A stretch of 64,000 bases of DNA from Hyphomicrobium sp. (GTDB lineage Bacteria; Pseudomonadota; Alphaproteobacteria; Rhizobiales; Hyphomicrobiaceae): positions 1 to 64,000 of the forward strand of contig JASBSU010000031.1 of the NCBI GenBank assembly GCA_030148725.1, given 5' to 3'. Numbering within the stretch: position 1 is the stretch's first letter; every line of letters begins with the position of its first letter. Shown here piece after piece: positions 54,561 through 63,952 of this stretch. The translations under genes and the position numbers were made by a program. The notes under the pieces are model-generated. The model saw nothing but the letters and a program-made list of their open reading frames with translations. It had not been told where the DNA came from and ran no database searches.

Positions 54561-57425
54561 TTGCAGGAGAGATACAACCTTTCCGAGCGAGCGCAGTCCA
54601 TTGCAGTGCATCCCGTCGATGCACCTCCCGCGATTGCATGGGAGAGCGGTGGAAGTCGCGAGAGGGTTTTCAGACTCGAGTGCCTGTCGGACAGCTCCAA
54701 TTTCGGGGCTGTCGGAGCGAGGCGAAGCGTCCCGCATTTGCCCACCAAATCCCGGTCGACATCCGCGGATCGCGCCGTGCACGGGGAGGCGCGCCGGCTT
54801 GCTTCTAATCTCGCCGACTGCAGGATCATCGCCATCGGCTCAGCCTGCAGCGAAGCGCTGCAGGAGCTGCGTGAGAACGGCGCGGACGTCATTGCCGTCG
54901 AGGCTACTCATGCATCGTCGGCGCATGAAGTTGCAGGCGATGTAACGCCGTGCAATCTCGACGACTGGCAGGCAACGGTCGATCTGGTGGCCCACCTGCG
55001 CGACGCGCGCCCCACCGTCATCGTGCTCGCCAACATCATCGCGCAGCTGTCCAATCCTCTGCCGGCACTTTCGGCGATCCGTTCGCTGCTGGCGATGCAC
55101 CCCGACAGTCGCCTCGTCCTGTCGACCCCGGCTTCCCAGGTGGGCGCGTCTAAAGCAGGAGAGCTGCCTCGCGATGAATCGCACGTGCGGGAATGGACGC
55201 TCGAAGGGATTTGCGACTTGCTCGTCTCGAGCGGGTTGGTCATCGAGCGGTTTGGACGCGCGCGCGAGCCGGGCACCGACGACTGCACGAGTGTGGTCGT
55301 CGCCGCCTACGATGCGGATCGCTACGAACGGCAATTGGCGCAACTTGGCATTTCAACCGGGACGGCGACGAAGCAGCTTCTCCTCACGACCGAGTTGAGC
55401 GGCGTGGGGCGAGCGGGCGGCATCGGTACCTACGTCGCGACACAGCTCGCGCGCGATGAATACGGGCTCGTGCTCCACTGCGAAGCTGAGGGCGCGGCGT
55501 TGCCCGACCGGGTCGTCGACTTGGATGCCTTCTCGACCGATGCCGAAGCAAAGAACCTACCTCGGGACGATCGCATCCTGGAGGTAACGAGCCGGCTTCT
55601 CTTTCTGCTGCCCGGGATCGAAAGCGTGGAGTTTCAGGAGCACGGTGGAATAGGGCTACGGATCTGTGCAGCAAAGCGCGTTGGCCTGCTGCCGGATACA
55701 TTCAAGACCGTCACCCATTGCCATGGAAACCAGCACTACCTGGAAAATGGCCTGCGCAAGTGGCTTCGTCCGCGAGTGCCGTTCGGCTCGGTTCGAGAAC
55801 GCCTGAGTGTTGAGCTATCGGACATAGTCGTTTTCTCGACGAACTACCTGCGCGCATTCTATGACCGTATGGGCCACCAGTATCTGGGCACATGTGGGGT
55901 CCAGAGGTCCTCCTATCCCGAAGTGCCTGCGGCTACCGCTGCGCGGACGAGCATCGACACGCTGGTGTTTTTTGGGAAAGCTTCGGTGATGAAGGGCTAT
56001 GACCTCTTCATCAGTGCATTCGACGCGCAGTTCATAGAGGAACTCAAGCGTAACGGGGTTCGGCGCGTTGTGCTGATCTCTCCAGGCGCTGATCCTGCAG
56101 CAGCGAAGCACATTGGGACACACTTCGAGCTGATTCAGCATGGGAGCTTTCAGCATGAAGACGTGCGCCGCTTCGTGCGCGAGAACGCCGGCCGGGCGCT
56201 ATCCACCGCGCCTTACCGGGCCGACAACTTTCCTCTCGCGATTTACGATGTGGTGCTGAACGGCGGCGAGATCCTGGCTGCACGCGCTGGCGGCATTCCG
56301 GAGATATTCCCGACCGCAGATTGGGATGCTTGTTTGTTCGACGTGACCGTGGACGACTTCCGCCGCGCCGTCCTTCGCCACTTTGACCGCACGCCGGCAG
56401 AACGTGAGGACATCCACGCATCGCTTATCCAGTCCTACGGCGATGCCGACCGTAGCTATGGCGCTTATCGCGGATGGTCGGTGTCGGCCCGCGCAGCGAC
56501 GCATCGCCCGACCGCCACGGTCATGATCCCCTTCTTCAACACCGAACCCAAATATTTCGAGGAACTAATCTTCGGCATCAATCAGCAGATCGAGCTGCCG
56601 ACCGAGGTCATCATTGTCGACGACGGCTCAGACGAATTCCACGCCGCGCAGATCCGCCGCATCGCCGGCCAGCTCGTCGTGCCATTCCGAATCATCCGGC
56701 ATGAGGCGAACAAGGGATTGGCCGCTGCGCGCAACACGGCGCTCGAAGCTTGCACCACCGAAATCCTCATCAATCTCGATTCCGACGACGTGCCGCTAAG
56801 GGAGTTCATTTCAAATATCACCCGCGCATTTGCGCGCGACCCCGGCATTGCAGTGGCCGCGGGATACCTTCACGCGTTCCAGGAGGATTTGCCGTTCCAG
56901 CGCGCATTATTTGAGAACAGCTACGACTTCCGCCCCGTAGGAGCTGGCTTCATCGCCGGCCACAAACAGAACCTGCTTGCCCACGCGAACTCCGGCGTGC
57001 GCGTCGACGTCGCTCGTCGCCTGGGCGGCTGGGACGCGACCTCGCGCGCCAAATACGAGGACTGGGGCTTCTATTTGAAAGTTCTCGGTCGCGGCGAACG
57101 CATCGCCATCATCCCGAAGATTGACAGCCTGTACCGCCGCCGCCGCAACTCGATGCTGACCAACTACGACGATTGGGAAGGCGTCGCGCGCATTTCGATC
57201 GCGCAGGACGCGTTGCCGCGCTTTGAGGGGATCGAGCTGCTGCGTGAATTGCGGGACGTCGACGATATGAGGCATCAGCTGGCGCGCCGCGAGGTGCGTG
57301 TCGCCGTGAGCCTCTCCAGCGTCATGAGACAAAACCGCCTGGTGCGCGCCGTGTGGCAGAGGTTCTGCGACGCGAAAGCCCGGCTGCGCCGCGCGAACCG
57401 GCTGCCTACAGCGGCACCGAGATAA
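54561..57425 (+). CDS. three-domain protein: methyltransferase-like, GT-B and GT-A glycosyltransferase
   Basis: About 954 residues if TTG 54561 is the start. No clear ribosome site is seen, and GTG 54777 is an alternative that would still keep the domains. Domains: a degenerate methyltransferase-like region (about 85-265; VVLANIIAQL-type core and RDESHVREWTLEGICDLL), a GT4-like GT-B region (about 290-640; GVGRAGGIGTYVATQLA, FFGKASVMKGYDLF, ARAGGIPEIF) and a GT2 region (about 655-890; ATVMIPFFN, EVIIVDDGSD, INLDSDD). It probably builds a surface glycan. Confidence 0.8.
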   Translation: MQERYNLSERAQSIAVHPVDAPPAIAWESGGSRERVFRLECLSDSSNFGAVGARRSVPHLPTKSRSTSADRAVHGEARRLASNLADCRIIAIGSACSEALQELRENGADVIAVEATHASSAHEVAGDVTPCNLDDWQATVDLVAHLRDARPTVIVLANIIAQLSNPLPALSAIRSLLAMHPDSRLVLSTPASQVGASKAGELPRDESHVREWTLEGICDLLVSSGLVIERFGRAREPGTDDCTSVVVAAYDADRYERQLAQLGISTGTATKQLLLTTELSGVGRAGGIGTYVATQLARDEYGLVLHCEAEGAALPDRVVDLDAFSTDAEAKNLPRDDRILEVTSRLLFLLPGIESVEFQEHGGIGLRICAAKRVGLLPDTFKTVTHCHGNQHYLENGLRKWLRPRVPFGSVRERLSVELSDIVVFSTNYLRAFYDRMGHQYLGTCGVQRSSYPEVPAATAARTSIDTLVFFGKASVMKGYDLFISAFDAQFIEELKRNGVRRVVLISPGADPAAAKHIGTHFELIQHGSFQHEDVRRFVRENAGRALSTAPYRADNFPLAIYDVVLNGGEILAARAGGIPEIFPTADWDACLFDVTVDDFRRAVLRHFDRTPAEREDIHASLIQSYGDADRSYGAYRGWSVSARAATHRPTATVMIPFFNTEPKYFEELIFGINQQIELPTEVIIVDDGSDEFHAAQIRRIAGQLVVPFRIIRHEANKGLAAARNTALEACTTEILINLDSDDVPLREFISNITRAFARDPGIAVAAGYLHAFQEDLPFQRALFENSYDFRPVGAGFIAGHKQNLLAHANSGVRVDVARRLGGWDATSRAKYEDWGFYLKVLGRGERIAIIPKIDSLYRRRRNSMLTNYDDWEGVARISIAQDALPRFEGIELLRELRDVDDMRHQLARREVRVAVSLSSVMRQNRLVRAVWQRFCDAKARLRRANRLPTAAPR

Positions 57426-58962
57426 CGGCACGCAGCCCGCCCATCGAGCTCTCGCCCAGCGTGATGTCGCCGCCGTGGCTCTTGGCGATGTCGCGCGCGA
57501 TGGCAAGGCCGAGGCCGGTGTTCCCCTCGTCCTGATTGCGAGCGTGGTCGAGGCGATAGAATGGTCGGAACACGTTGGCGCGCTCGTCAGCCGGAATGCC
57601 GGGCCCGTCGTCATCGACTTCGATGCGCACCCACTGCCCCTCGACCGCGCCGCGAATGATGATGTGCTCGCCGAACCGAGCCGCGTTCGAGACGAGATTG
57701 GTGATGGCGCGCTTGAACGCCTGACGCTTCAGCGGCAACACGATGTCGTGCTTGCGCTTACGCAGCTTCAGCTCGATCGGCGTGCCGTAATACTGCGCCT
57801 CCTCGTAGATGTCCTGCAGCAGCTCGTTGAGATTGGTTGGCGCACTTTCCTCGCCCCCGTCGCCTTTCGCGAAGGCAAGGTAATCCTCGAGCATGTCCTG
57901 CATCTCGCGCACGTCGGCCTGCAACGACAGCGCCTCGGGTGAATCGCCGAGCAGCGCCAGCTCCAGCTTGAAGCGTGTGAGGATGGTGCGCAGATCGTGG
58001 CTGACGCCGGCCAGCATCGTCGTGCGCTGTTCGACATGCGTGGTGATGCGGTCGCGCATTTCGAGGAAGGCGACGGCCGCCTGCCGAACCTCGCGTGCGC
58101 CGCGCGGGCGAAAATCGTCAGGAACACGGCGCCCCTTGCCGAACGCGTCGGCAGCTTCCGCCAGTCGCAGGATGGGACGGATCTGGTTGCGCAGGAAGAG
58201 AATGGCGACCGTGAGCAGGATGACCGACGAGCCGATCATCCACAAAAGGAAGATGTGCGAGTTGGATGCGTAGGTCTGCGACCGCGTCGCGACGAAACGC
58301 AGGATCGCATTCTCTAGCTTCACGCGGATCTCGACGTGCCGCGACTGGCCGACGGTATCGATCCAGAACGGCTTTTGAATCTGTTTGCGGACCTCGTCCG
58401 AGAGCGCTCGGTCGAGCAGGGCGAAGAACGGCTTCGGACGTGGCGCCGGCAGATCCCCTGGTGGCAGCACCTGCATCGACAGGCTGAGGCGGTCGCGCGC
58501 CATCTCGATCAGCTGGCTGTATTCGTCGCGCTTTGGATACTCCTCGTAGATGTCGATCAGCGCTGCGATGTCACGCGCCGTCGCCTCAGACAGACGCCGC
58601 GTGACGGCCTGCCAGTGCCGTTCCATGAACACGAAAGCGATGACGCCCTCGAGCACCACGATAGGCGCGATGATGATGATGAGCGCGCGCGCATAGAGAC
58701 CCTTCGGCAGGAAGTCCGACAGCCACCCACCGATCAACGCCATGTTGCGCTCGTGGGTGCGTGCGAACCAACTTCCGAACGACACCAGCCACGTCGGCGC
58801 TGGCGGAAGTTTTCCCCACGTCGTCTTGAGGACTTCCGGTGTCCGCAGCCGTCTCAGGCGCAGCCGCGGGAGCTTCGGCAAGCGGACACGCCCGAGCGTC
58901 TGCCGCAGGCGAGGCCAGGGCAGAAACGAACGGCGCTCAGGCTCGTCGTCTCTGGCGAGCAT
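57406..58962 (-). CDS. sensor histidine kinase, EnvZ-like
   Basis: 518 residues from ATG 58962. A long basic, Leu/Arg/Pro-rich N-tail (about 1-85) precedes two helices (about 92-116 and 236-258) flanking a periplasmic sensor domain. HAMP, HisKA (SHDLRTILTRFKLEL, His in bold position 1) and HATPase (NLVSNAARFG, DDDGPGIP, NTGLGLAIA) follow. The usual Pro after HDLRT is Ile here. It lies 24 nt after the response regulator gene. Confidence 0.93.
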   Translation of the reverse strand: MLARDDEPERRSFLPWPRLRQTLGRVRLPKLPRLRLRRLRTPEVLKTTWGKLPPAPTWLVSFGSWFARTHERNMALIGGWLSDFLPKGLYARALIIIIAPIVVLEGVIAFVFMERHWQAVTRRLSEATARDIAALIDIYEEYPKRDEYSQLIEMARDRLSLSMQVLPPGDLPAPRPKPFFALLDRALSDEVRKQIQKPFWIDTVGQSRHVEIRVKLENAILRFVATRSQTYASNSHIFLLWMIGSSVILLTVAILFLRNQIRPILRLAEAADAFGKGRRVPDDFRPRGAREVRQAAVAFLEMRDRITTHVEQRTTMLAGVSHDLRTILTRFKLELALLGDSPEALSLQADVREMQDMLEDYLAFAKGDGGEESAPTNLNELLQDIYEEAQYYGTPIELKLRKRKHDIVLPLKRQAFKRAITNLVSNAARFGEHIIIRGAVEGQWVRIEVDDDGPGIPADERANVFRPFYRLDHARNQDEGNTGLGLAIARDIAKSHGGDITLGESSMGGLRAVISVPL

Positions 58963-58986
58963 CAACCGACCTCAGGTCGCGCGGGA

Positions 58987-59697
58987 TCAATCGGAATAAA
59001 GGATATACCCTTTGCCGCGCACTGTCTGGAGGTACACGGGATTGGACGGGTCAGTCTCGATCTTACGCCGGAGACGGTTGATTTGCACGTCGATGGCGCG
59101 GTCGCTGCCCGTGGAATCCTCCGGCGCCAGCTCATGCCGCGGGATGGGCATGCCGATGCGCTGGGCGAACATGCGCAATAGATCGCGCTCGCGCTCGGTG
59201 AGCTTCACAGTCTCTTCGTTGTGCTTGAGTTCGCCGCGCGCCACGTGGAACGTGTAGTTCCCCATGCGCACTTCCTCGCTCGGACCACCCCCGCCGGCGG
59301 CGCGGCGCAGGATGTTCCTCAGGCGCAGCAACAGTTCGCGCGGCTCGAAGGGCTTCGGCAGATAATCGTCGACCCCGGCTTCCAGGCCCTCGATGCGATG
59401 CTCGGGGTCGGAGCGTGCCGTCAGCATGCAGATCGGCACCGGACGCGTGGCTTTCAGTTCGCGCGCCAGGTCAAGGCCGCTCTCGCCCGGCATCATCACG
59501 TCGAGTAGCACCGCATCGAATTCCAGCCCGCGCATCCCCGCGCGTGCCGTCGCTGCATCCTGTGCTGTTGTCACGCGGAAGCCCTGCTCGGCGAGATAGC
59601 GCCCAAGCAGATCGCGAATCTTCTGGTCGTCATCGACGATCAGGACGTGCGGTGCGTTATCAGGAAGCGGCGCTGTCGCAACCTTGGCCGTTCTCAT
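58987..59697 (-). CDS. OmpR-family response regulator
   Basis: 236 residues. The receiver domain has the acidic pair DDD, phospho-acceptor Asp in AVLLDVMMPG and the Lys in LPKPFEPREL. The C-terminal OmpR winged helix carries RAIDVQINRLRRKIE and TVRGKGYIL. It is cognate to the downstream kinase and is second in a MarR, regulator, kinase operon. Confidence 0.95.
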   Translation of the reverse strand: MRTAKVATAPLPDNAPHVLIVDDDQKIRDLLGRYLAEQGFRVTTAQDAATARAGMRGLEFDAVLLDVMMPGESGLDLARELKATRPVPICMLTARSDPEHRIEGLEAGVDDYLPKPFEPRELLLRLRNILRRAAGGGGPSEEVRMGNYTFHVARGELKHNEETVKLTERERDLLRMFAQRIGMPIPRHELAPEDSTGSDRAIDVQINRLRRKIETDPSNPVYLQTVRGKGYILYSD

Positions 59698-59728
59698 GTT
59701 CGCCCCTCGTCAATGCAGTGCCCGCGCC

Positions 59729-60304
59729 TCAAGGACGCGTCCCTGAGGCAAGCTTTACCAGCGCCTCCACGCGCGGGCGATCCGACTCGGTAATCATGGC
59801 AAAAAGGAAGCGGCGAGCAAAATCATCGGCGCCTGCCCCCAGCGTTGCAAGTGCGGCCTCGATGTTCTGTGTCTGCAGCGCCGAGAGCTTTTCTGTCAGT
59901 CGACTGCCCTTTGCCGTCACGAAGAGCCGCCTTTCGCGCCGGTCGTCATTGCCGGCCCGCTGCATAATGAAACCTTTATCGATGAGCTGCTTTAGGACGC
60001 GCGCCAGGCTCTGCTTGGTGATTTTGAGGATGTCGAGGAGATCGGCGACCCTGAGGCCGGGGTTGCGATAGACGAAATGCAGCACGCGGTGGTGCGCGCG
60101 CCCGAACCCATATTCCTCCAGCGCCGCGTCCGGCCCCCCGGTAAAGTCCCGATAGGCGAAGAACAGCAGCTCCGCGAGCGCAATGAGGTCGTTCTGGGAG
60201 ACGCCCTCCAGAGGCTCGCGCGTGCCCCCGCTGGGGGCGGCGGGTGTGCCGCCGGCGCGTGACAAGCGGCGGGCCGCAACGCTGTCGGAGGTTATGTCAG
60301 TCAT
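59729..60304 (-). CDS. MarR family transcriptional regulator
   Basis: 191 residues. After a 35-residue low-complexity N-tail comes the winged helix (RVADLLDILKITKQSLARVLKQLIDKGFI and wing DDRRERRLFVTAKG). It is first in an operon with the OmpR/EnvZ pair (31-nt gap). AGTCA-TGT-TGACT (60299-60311) overlaps its start and could be an autoregulatory site. Confidence 0.88.
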   Translation of the reverse strand: MTDITSDSVAARRLSRAGGTPAAPSGGTREPLEGVSQNDLIALAELLFFAYRDFTGGPDAALEEYGFGRAHHRVLHFVYRNPGLRVADLLDILKITKQSLARVLKQLIDKGFIMQRAGNDDRRERRLFVTAKGSRLTEKLSALQTQNIEAALATLGAGADDFARRFLFAMITESDRPRVEALVKLASGTRP

Positions 60305-60501
60305 GTTGACTTATTTGGCCTCGATTGTTAGTCATGGCAAGTCATTTTGCGCAATGTAACTGCGCCTTCGCGCGGGCAAAAATGACCGCCAAGCGCAGGC
60401 TGGGGGAGCCGGATCACCGGCAGCGACGTCCCACGAGCTGTCTCGTCATTGGGCCAGTGTAACTAGCGATCTTGGCGCGAAAGTCTACGGAGAGAATACG
60501 C

Positions 60502-61395
60502 ATGTCCGGGCCAACCCCATTTCACGATCGCGACGGTCTCATCTGGCTCGACGGCAAGATGGTCCCTTGGCGCGAGGCGAACATCCATGTGCTGACGCAC
60601 GCGCTGCATTACGGAAGCGCCGTGTTTGAAGGCATCCGCGCCTATGGCGGAGCGATCTTCAAGCTCTCCGAGCACTCCCAGCGGCTGAAGGACAGCGCCG
60701 AGATGCTGGACTTCGAAGTCCCCTATTCCGTCGCCGAGATCGATCAGGTTTGCCGCGACGTGGTCGCTGCCAACAAGCTCTCCGACTGCTACATCCGCCC
60801 CATCGCCTACCGCGGTTCCGAGCAGATCGGTGTTTCCGCCCAGGCGACGAAGATCCATCTCGCGGTTGCAGCATGGGAGTGGGGCTCGTACTTCCCGCTC
60901 GAGCAGCGCCTGAAGGGCATCCGGCTGACGATGGCGAAGTATCGTCGTCCTGACCCGGCAACCGCGCCCTCCAAGAGCAAGGCCGCGGGCCTCTACATGA
61001 TCTGCACGGTCGAGAAGCACCGCGCCGAGAAGGCCGGTTACGCCGATGCGCTGATGCTTGACTGGCGCGGCCGTGTCGCCGAGTGCACCGGGGCCAACAT
61101 TTTCCTGATCAAGGATGGCGTCATCCACACGCCCGATCCCGACTGCTTCCTCGACGGCATCACGCGCCGCACGGTGATCGAGCTTGCGAAGAAGCGCGGC
61201 TATCAGGTCATCGAGCGCGCGATCATGCCGGAGGAGCTGAAGGACTTCTCGGAAGTCTTCGTCACCGGAACGGCGGCCGAGGTGACACCCGTTTCCGAGA
61301 TCGGCGAGCTCAAGTTCAAGCCGGGTCAGATCAGCGAGAATCTGCTGAACGACTACATGGCCTACGTACAACCCTCGCGCAAAGCCGCCGAGTAA
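60502..61395 (+). CDS. ilvE: branched-chain-amino-acid aminotransferase
   Basis: PLP class IV enzyme that transaminates Leu, Ile and Val with 2-oxoglutarate. 297 residues from ATG 60502, with GGAGAG 7 nt upstream. HALHYGSAVFEGIRAY, the PLP-lysine region SKSKAAGLYM and ECTGANIFLI are diagnostic. It diverges from the MarR operon. Confidence 0.95.
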   Translation: MSGPTPFHDRDGLIWLDGKMVPWREANIHVLTHALHYGSAVFEGIRAYGGAIFKLSEHSQRLKDSAEMLDFEVPYSVAEIDQVCRDVVAANKLSDCYIRPIAYRGSEQIGVSAQATKIHLAVAAWEWGSYFPLEQRLKGIRLTMAKYRRPDPATAPSKSKAAGLYMICTVEKHRAEKAGYADALMLDWRGRVAECTGANIFLIKDGVIHTPDPDCFLDGITRRTVIELAKKRGYQVIERAIMPEELKDFSEVFVTGTAAEVTPVSEIGELKFKPGQISENLLNDYMAYVQPSRKAAE

Positions 61396-61410
61396 ATCCA
61401 CAAGGCCTAA

Positions 61411-61441
61411 AGGCGGTGGGCGGATTTTTTCGCCCGCCGCT
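61411..61441 (+). terminator. possible terminator after ilvE
   Basis: GCGG(T)GGGCG pairs with CGCCC-GCCGC around a GATTTTTT loop. The T-run sits in the loop rather than after the stem, so function is uncertain. Confidence 0.35.
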
Positions 61442-61572
61442 CAATGGTTCCCGCGAAATCCGTGGCCACAACGGCACACCGGTGCGCAGCTCAGGCACCG
61501 AGAACCGGCCATTCGGTTGCGAGATTCCAGGCGCTCCCGCACACTGCATTCGGGTTGAGATGCAGCGGGGCG

Positions 61573-61845
61573 ATGACAATGCAGCGCTTTGGCTTATCCG
61601 CGATGATCCTGGCCGCGGCCTTGGCTGTGGCGCCGACGTTCGCCAGCGCTCAGGAGGGTCCAGGCGGCCTTCTCAACCCGCAACGCGACTGCCAGACCAT
61701 CCGCACATGCAACTTCCGCAAGGGCGGCTCCTATCGGGGCTGCCTCTCCAGCTATAGCTGCAAGGTGTGCAAGTTCGTGCGGGTTTCGTGCGGCGGCGGG
61801 CGCGTCTGCGAGAAAATGCGCTGCGGCTGGGGCGGCGTCAGTTAG
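61573..61845 (+). CDS. small exported Cys-rich protein
   Basis: 90 residues from ATG 61573 (or 61579) with a signal peptide ending ASA. The mature part has eight Cys (DCQTIRTCNF, RGCLSSYSCKVC, VSCGG, VCEKMRCGWGG), enough for four disulfides. It has a knottin-like spacing, but no family is recognised. Similar proteins occur in related soil bacteria. It follows ilvE. Confidence 0.65.
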   Translation: MTMQRFGLSAMILAAALAVAPTFASAQEGPGGLLNPQRDCQTIRTCNFRKGGSYRGCLSSYSCKVCKFVRVSCGGGRVCEKMRCGWGGVS

Positions 61846-61860
61846 GTCGCCGTTCGCGGG

Positions 61861-62112
61861 TTAGGCCCTGCTGGTCAGCACCTGAAACACTGTGGCGCAG
61901 AACGCAGCAACAGCCGTTCCGAAGGTCATGAGGGCGGCGGCGCTTGGGGTATGCCCGACGGCCGAGCCGATGCCGGCCAGACACAGCGTCCAGAACAGCG
62001 CCGGGAACAGCGACACCACAAGCATACCGGCGAGCTGATAGGCGGCATCGTCATTGCTGCGGATGCGGGCTGCGCGGGCGATGGCCTTCGTGGCGGTCGG
62101 CATGGGCGGCAT
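61861..62112 (-). CDS. small two-helix membrane protein
   Basis: 83 residues with helices at about 28-50 and 60-80 and a basic N-terminus. It is convergent with the Cys-rich gene. No family recognised. A second in-frame ATG at 62103 is possible. Confidence 0.45.
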   Translation of the reverse strand: MPPMPTATKAIARAARIRSNDDAAYQLAGMLVVSLFPALFWTLCLAGIGSAVGHTPSAAALMTFGTAVAAFCATVFQVLTSRA

Positions 62113-62301
62113 TCGGGAACTCCGTGCGGATCTGACTCGACGAAGCTAGGAGTGCGATCCTGAACGAGGCGCTAAGACGTTTGACCACCTGATAGTTCCC
62201 GGCGGAGACCCTTAACGGCGGGTAATACACCGTTCACTCTGGAACATCAGGGCCACTGTCGCTATGCGCTATGTCAAATCGAGGACTAGCGAGCATAAAA
62301 A

Positions 62302-63951
62302 ATGACCAGGGCCGGCGCCAACGACCCCATCGACGTACTTATCATCGGCGCGGGCCATAACGGCCTCACTTGTGCCGCCTATCTGGCCGCGGCCGGCCTC
62401 AGCGTCGTCGTGCTGGAAAAGAACGCGGTCGTCGGCGGCGCCGCCGTCACCGAGGAGTTCCACCCTGGTTTCCGCAATTCGGTCGCCTCCTACACGGTGA
62501 GCCTCCTCAATCCTCAGGTAATCGCCGACCTGGAGCTGGCAAAGCACGGCCTCAAGATCGTGCATCGGCCGGCCGCGAACTTCTGGCCGGTGGACGATCA
62601 GCGCTACCTGCTGATGCGTGGCGGCCTCGCCGATCGTCAGGCTGCGGTCGCGCAGTTTTCGGTACGCGACGCAGAGCGCCTGCCGGATTACGACGCCACC
62701 CTCGAGCGTGCCGCCAACGTCCTCCGCGACCTCGTTCTGACGACACCCCCAAACGCCGGAAGCGGCATCCTCGAAGTGATCGGCGGACTGCGCGTCGGCA
62801 AGCGCCTCTATGATCTCGGCCTTGCCGATAAGCGTGTCCTCGTCGATCTCTTCACCCGCAGCGCCGCAGACTTCCTCGACGGCTGGTTCGAAAGTGATGT
62901 CGTCAAGGCCGCCTTCGCGTTCGACGGCATCGTCGGCAACTACGCGGCGCCGTCGACGCCCGGCACCGCCTACGTGCTCCTGCACCACTGCTTCGGCGAA
63001 GTGAACGGCAAGCGCGGCGCCTGGGGGCACGCTATCGGCGGCATGGGCGCCATCACGCAGGCCATGCGCGCCACTGCCGAAGCCCGCGGCGTCCACATTC
63101 GCACCGGCGCCAAAGTCGCACAGGTTTTGACGAACGGCACCACGGCCATCGGCGTCGAACTTGAGAACGGCGAACGGCTGTACGCACGTGCGCTCGCCGC
63201 GAACGTGCCGCCAAAGCTCCTTTTCCGCGATCTCATTCCCACGACATCCACGTCCGATGCGACGCGCGCCCTCTTCACTGGAATGAAAACCGGCTCCGGC
63301 ACGTTCCGCATGAATGTCGCGCTGAGCGAGCTACCGGACTTCGCCTGCCGGCCGGGGACGAACGCGCAGGATCACCACGGCGCCGGCATCGTCATCGGTC
63401 CGACGCTCGAGTATCTGGAACGCGCCTTCCTCGATGCAAAGCTCGGCGGGTGGTCTGAAGCGCCGGTCGTCGAAATGCTCATTCCCTCGACGCTCGATGA
63501 CAGTCTCGCCCCGCCCGGTCAGCACGTCGCGAGCCTTTTCGTGCAGCACGTGGCCCCGCATCTGCCATCCGGCCGAAGCTGGTCCGACCCACGCGAGAAG
63601 GAAGCGTTCGCCGACCTCGTGATCGACACCGTGACCCGCCACGCCCCCAACTTCAAAAGCGCGGTGATCGCCCGCCAAGTCCTCTCGCCACTTGATTTGG
63701 AGCAGCGCTTCGGTCTCGTCGACGGCGACATCTTCCACGGCGCGCTGTCGCTCGATCAGCTCTTTTCCACCCGCCCGCGGCTCGGCTATGCGAACTACCG
63801 TCTGCCGCTCGGCGGGCTATACTTGTGCGGCTCGGGCGCGCATCCCGGCGGCGGCGTCACCGGCGCGCCCGGACACAACGCGGCACGCGAGATCATCCGC
63901 GACTTCAAAGGACGCCAGCGCGGACCGTTCCGCGCCGGCCGAGAGCGCTGA
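62302..63951 (+). CDS. FAD-dependent oxidoreductase, phytoene-desaturase/PYROXD2-like
   Basis: 549 residues. The N-terminal dinucleotide motif VLIIGAGHNGLTCAAYLAAAG and a C-terminal GLYLCGSGAHPGGGVTGAPG (FAD-binding) are signatures of the CrtI-like superfamily. The closest described group is PYROXD2-like proteins of unknown substrate; there are no carotenoid genes nearby. It is immediately upstream of the arfB start. Confidence 0.88.
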   Translation: MTRAGANDPIDVLIIGAGHNGLTCAAYLAAAGLSVVVLEKNAVVGGAAVTEEFHPGFRNSVASYTVSLLNPQVIADLELAKHGLKIVHRPAANFWPVDDQRYLLMRGGLADRQAAVAQFSVRDAERLPDYDATLERAANVLRDLVLTTPPNAGSGILEVIGGLRVGKRLYDLGLADKRVLVDLFTRSAADFLDGWFESDVVKAAFAFDGIVGNYAAPSTPGTAYVLLHHCFGEVNGKRGAWGHAIGGMGAITQAMRATAEARGVHIRTGAKVAQVLTNGTTAIGVELENGERLYARALAANVPPKLLFRDLIPTTSTSDATRALFTGMKTGSGTFRMNVALSELPDFACRPGTNAQDHHGAGIVIGPTLEYLERAFLDAKLGGWSEAPVVEMLIPSTLDDSLAPPGQHVASLFVQHVAPHLPSGRSWSDPREKEAFADLVIDTVTRHAPNFKSAVIARQVLSPLDLEQRFGLVDGDIFHGALSLDQLFSTRPRLGYANYRLPLGGLYLCGSGAHPGGGVTGAPGHNAAREIIRDFKGRQRGPFRAGRER

Positions 63952-63952
63952 C

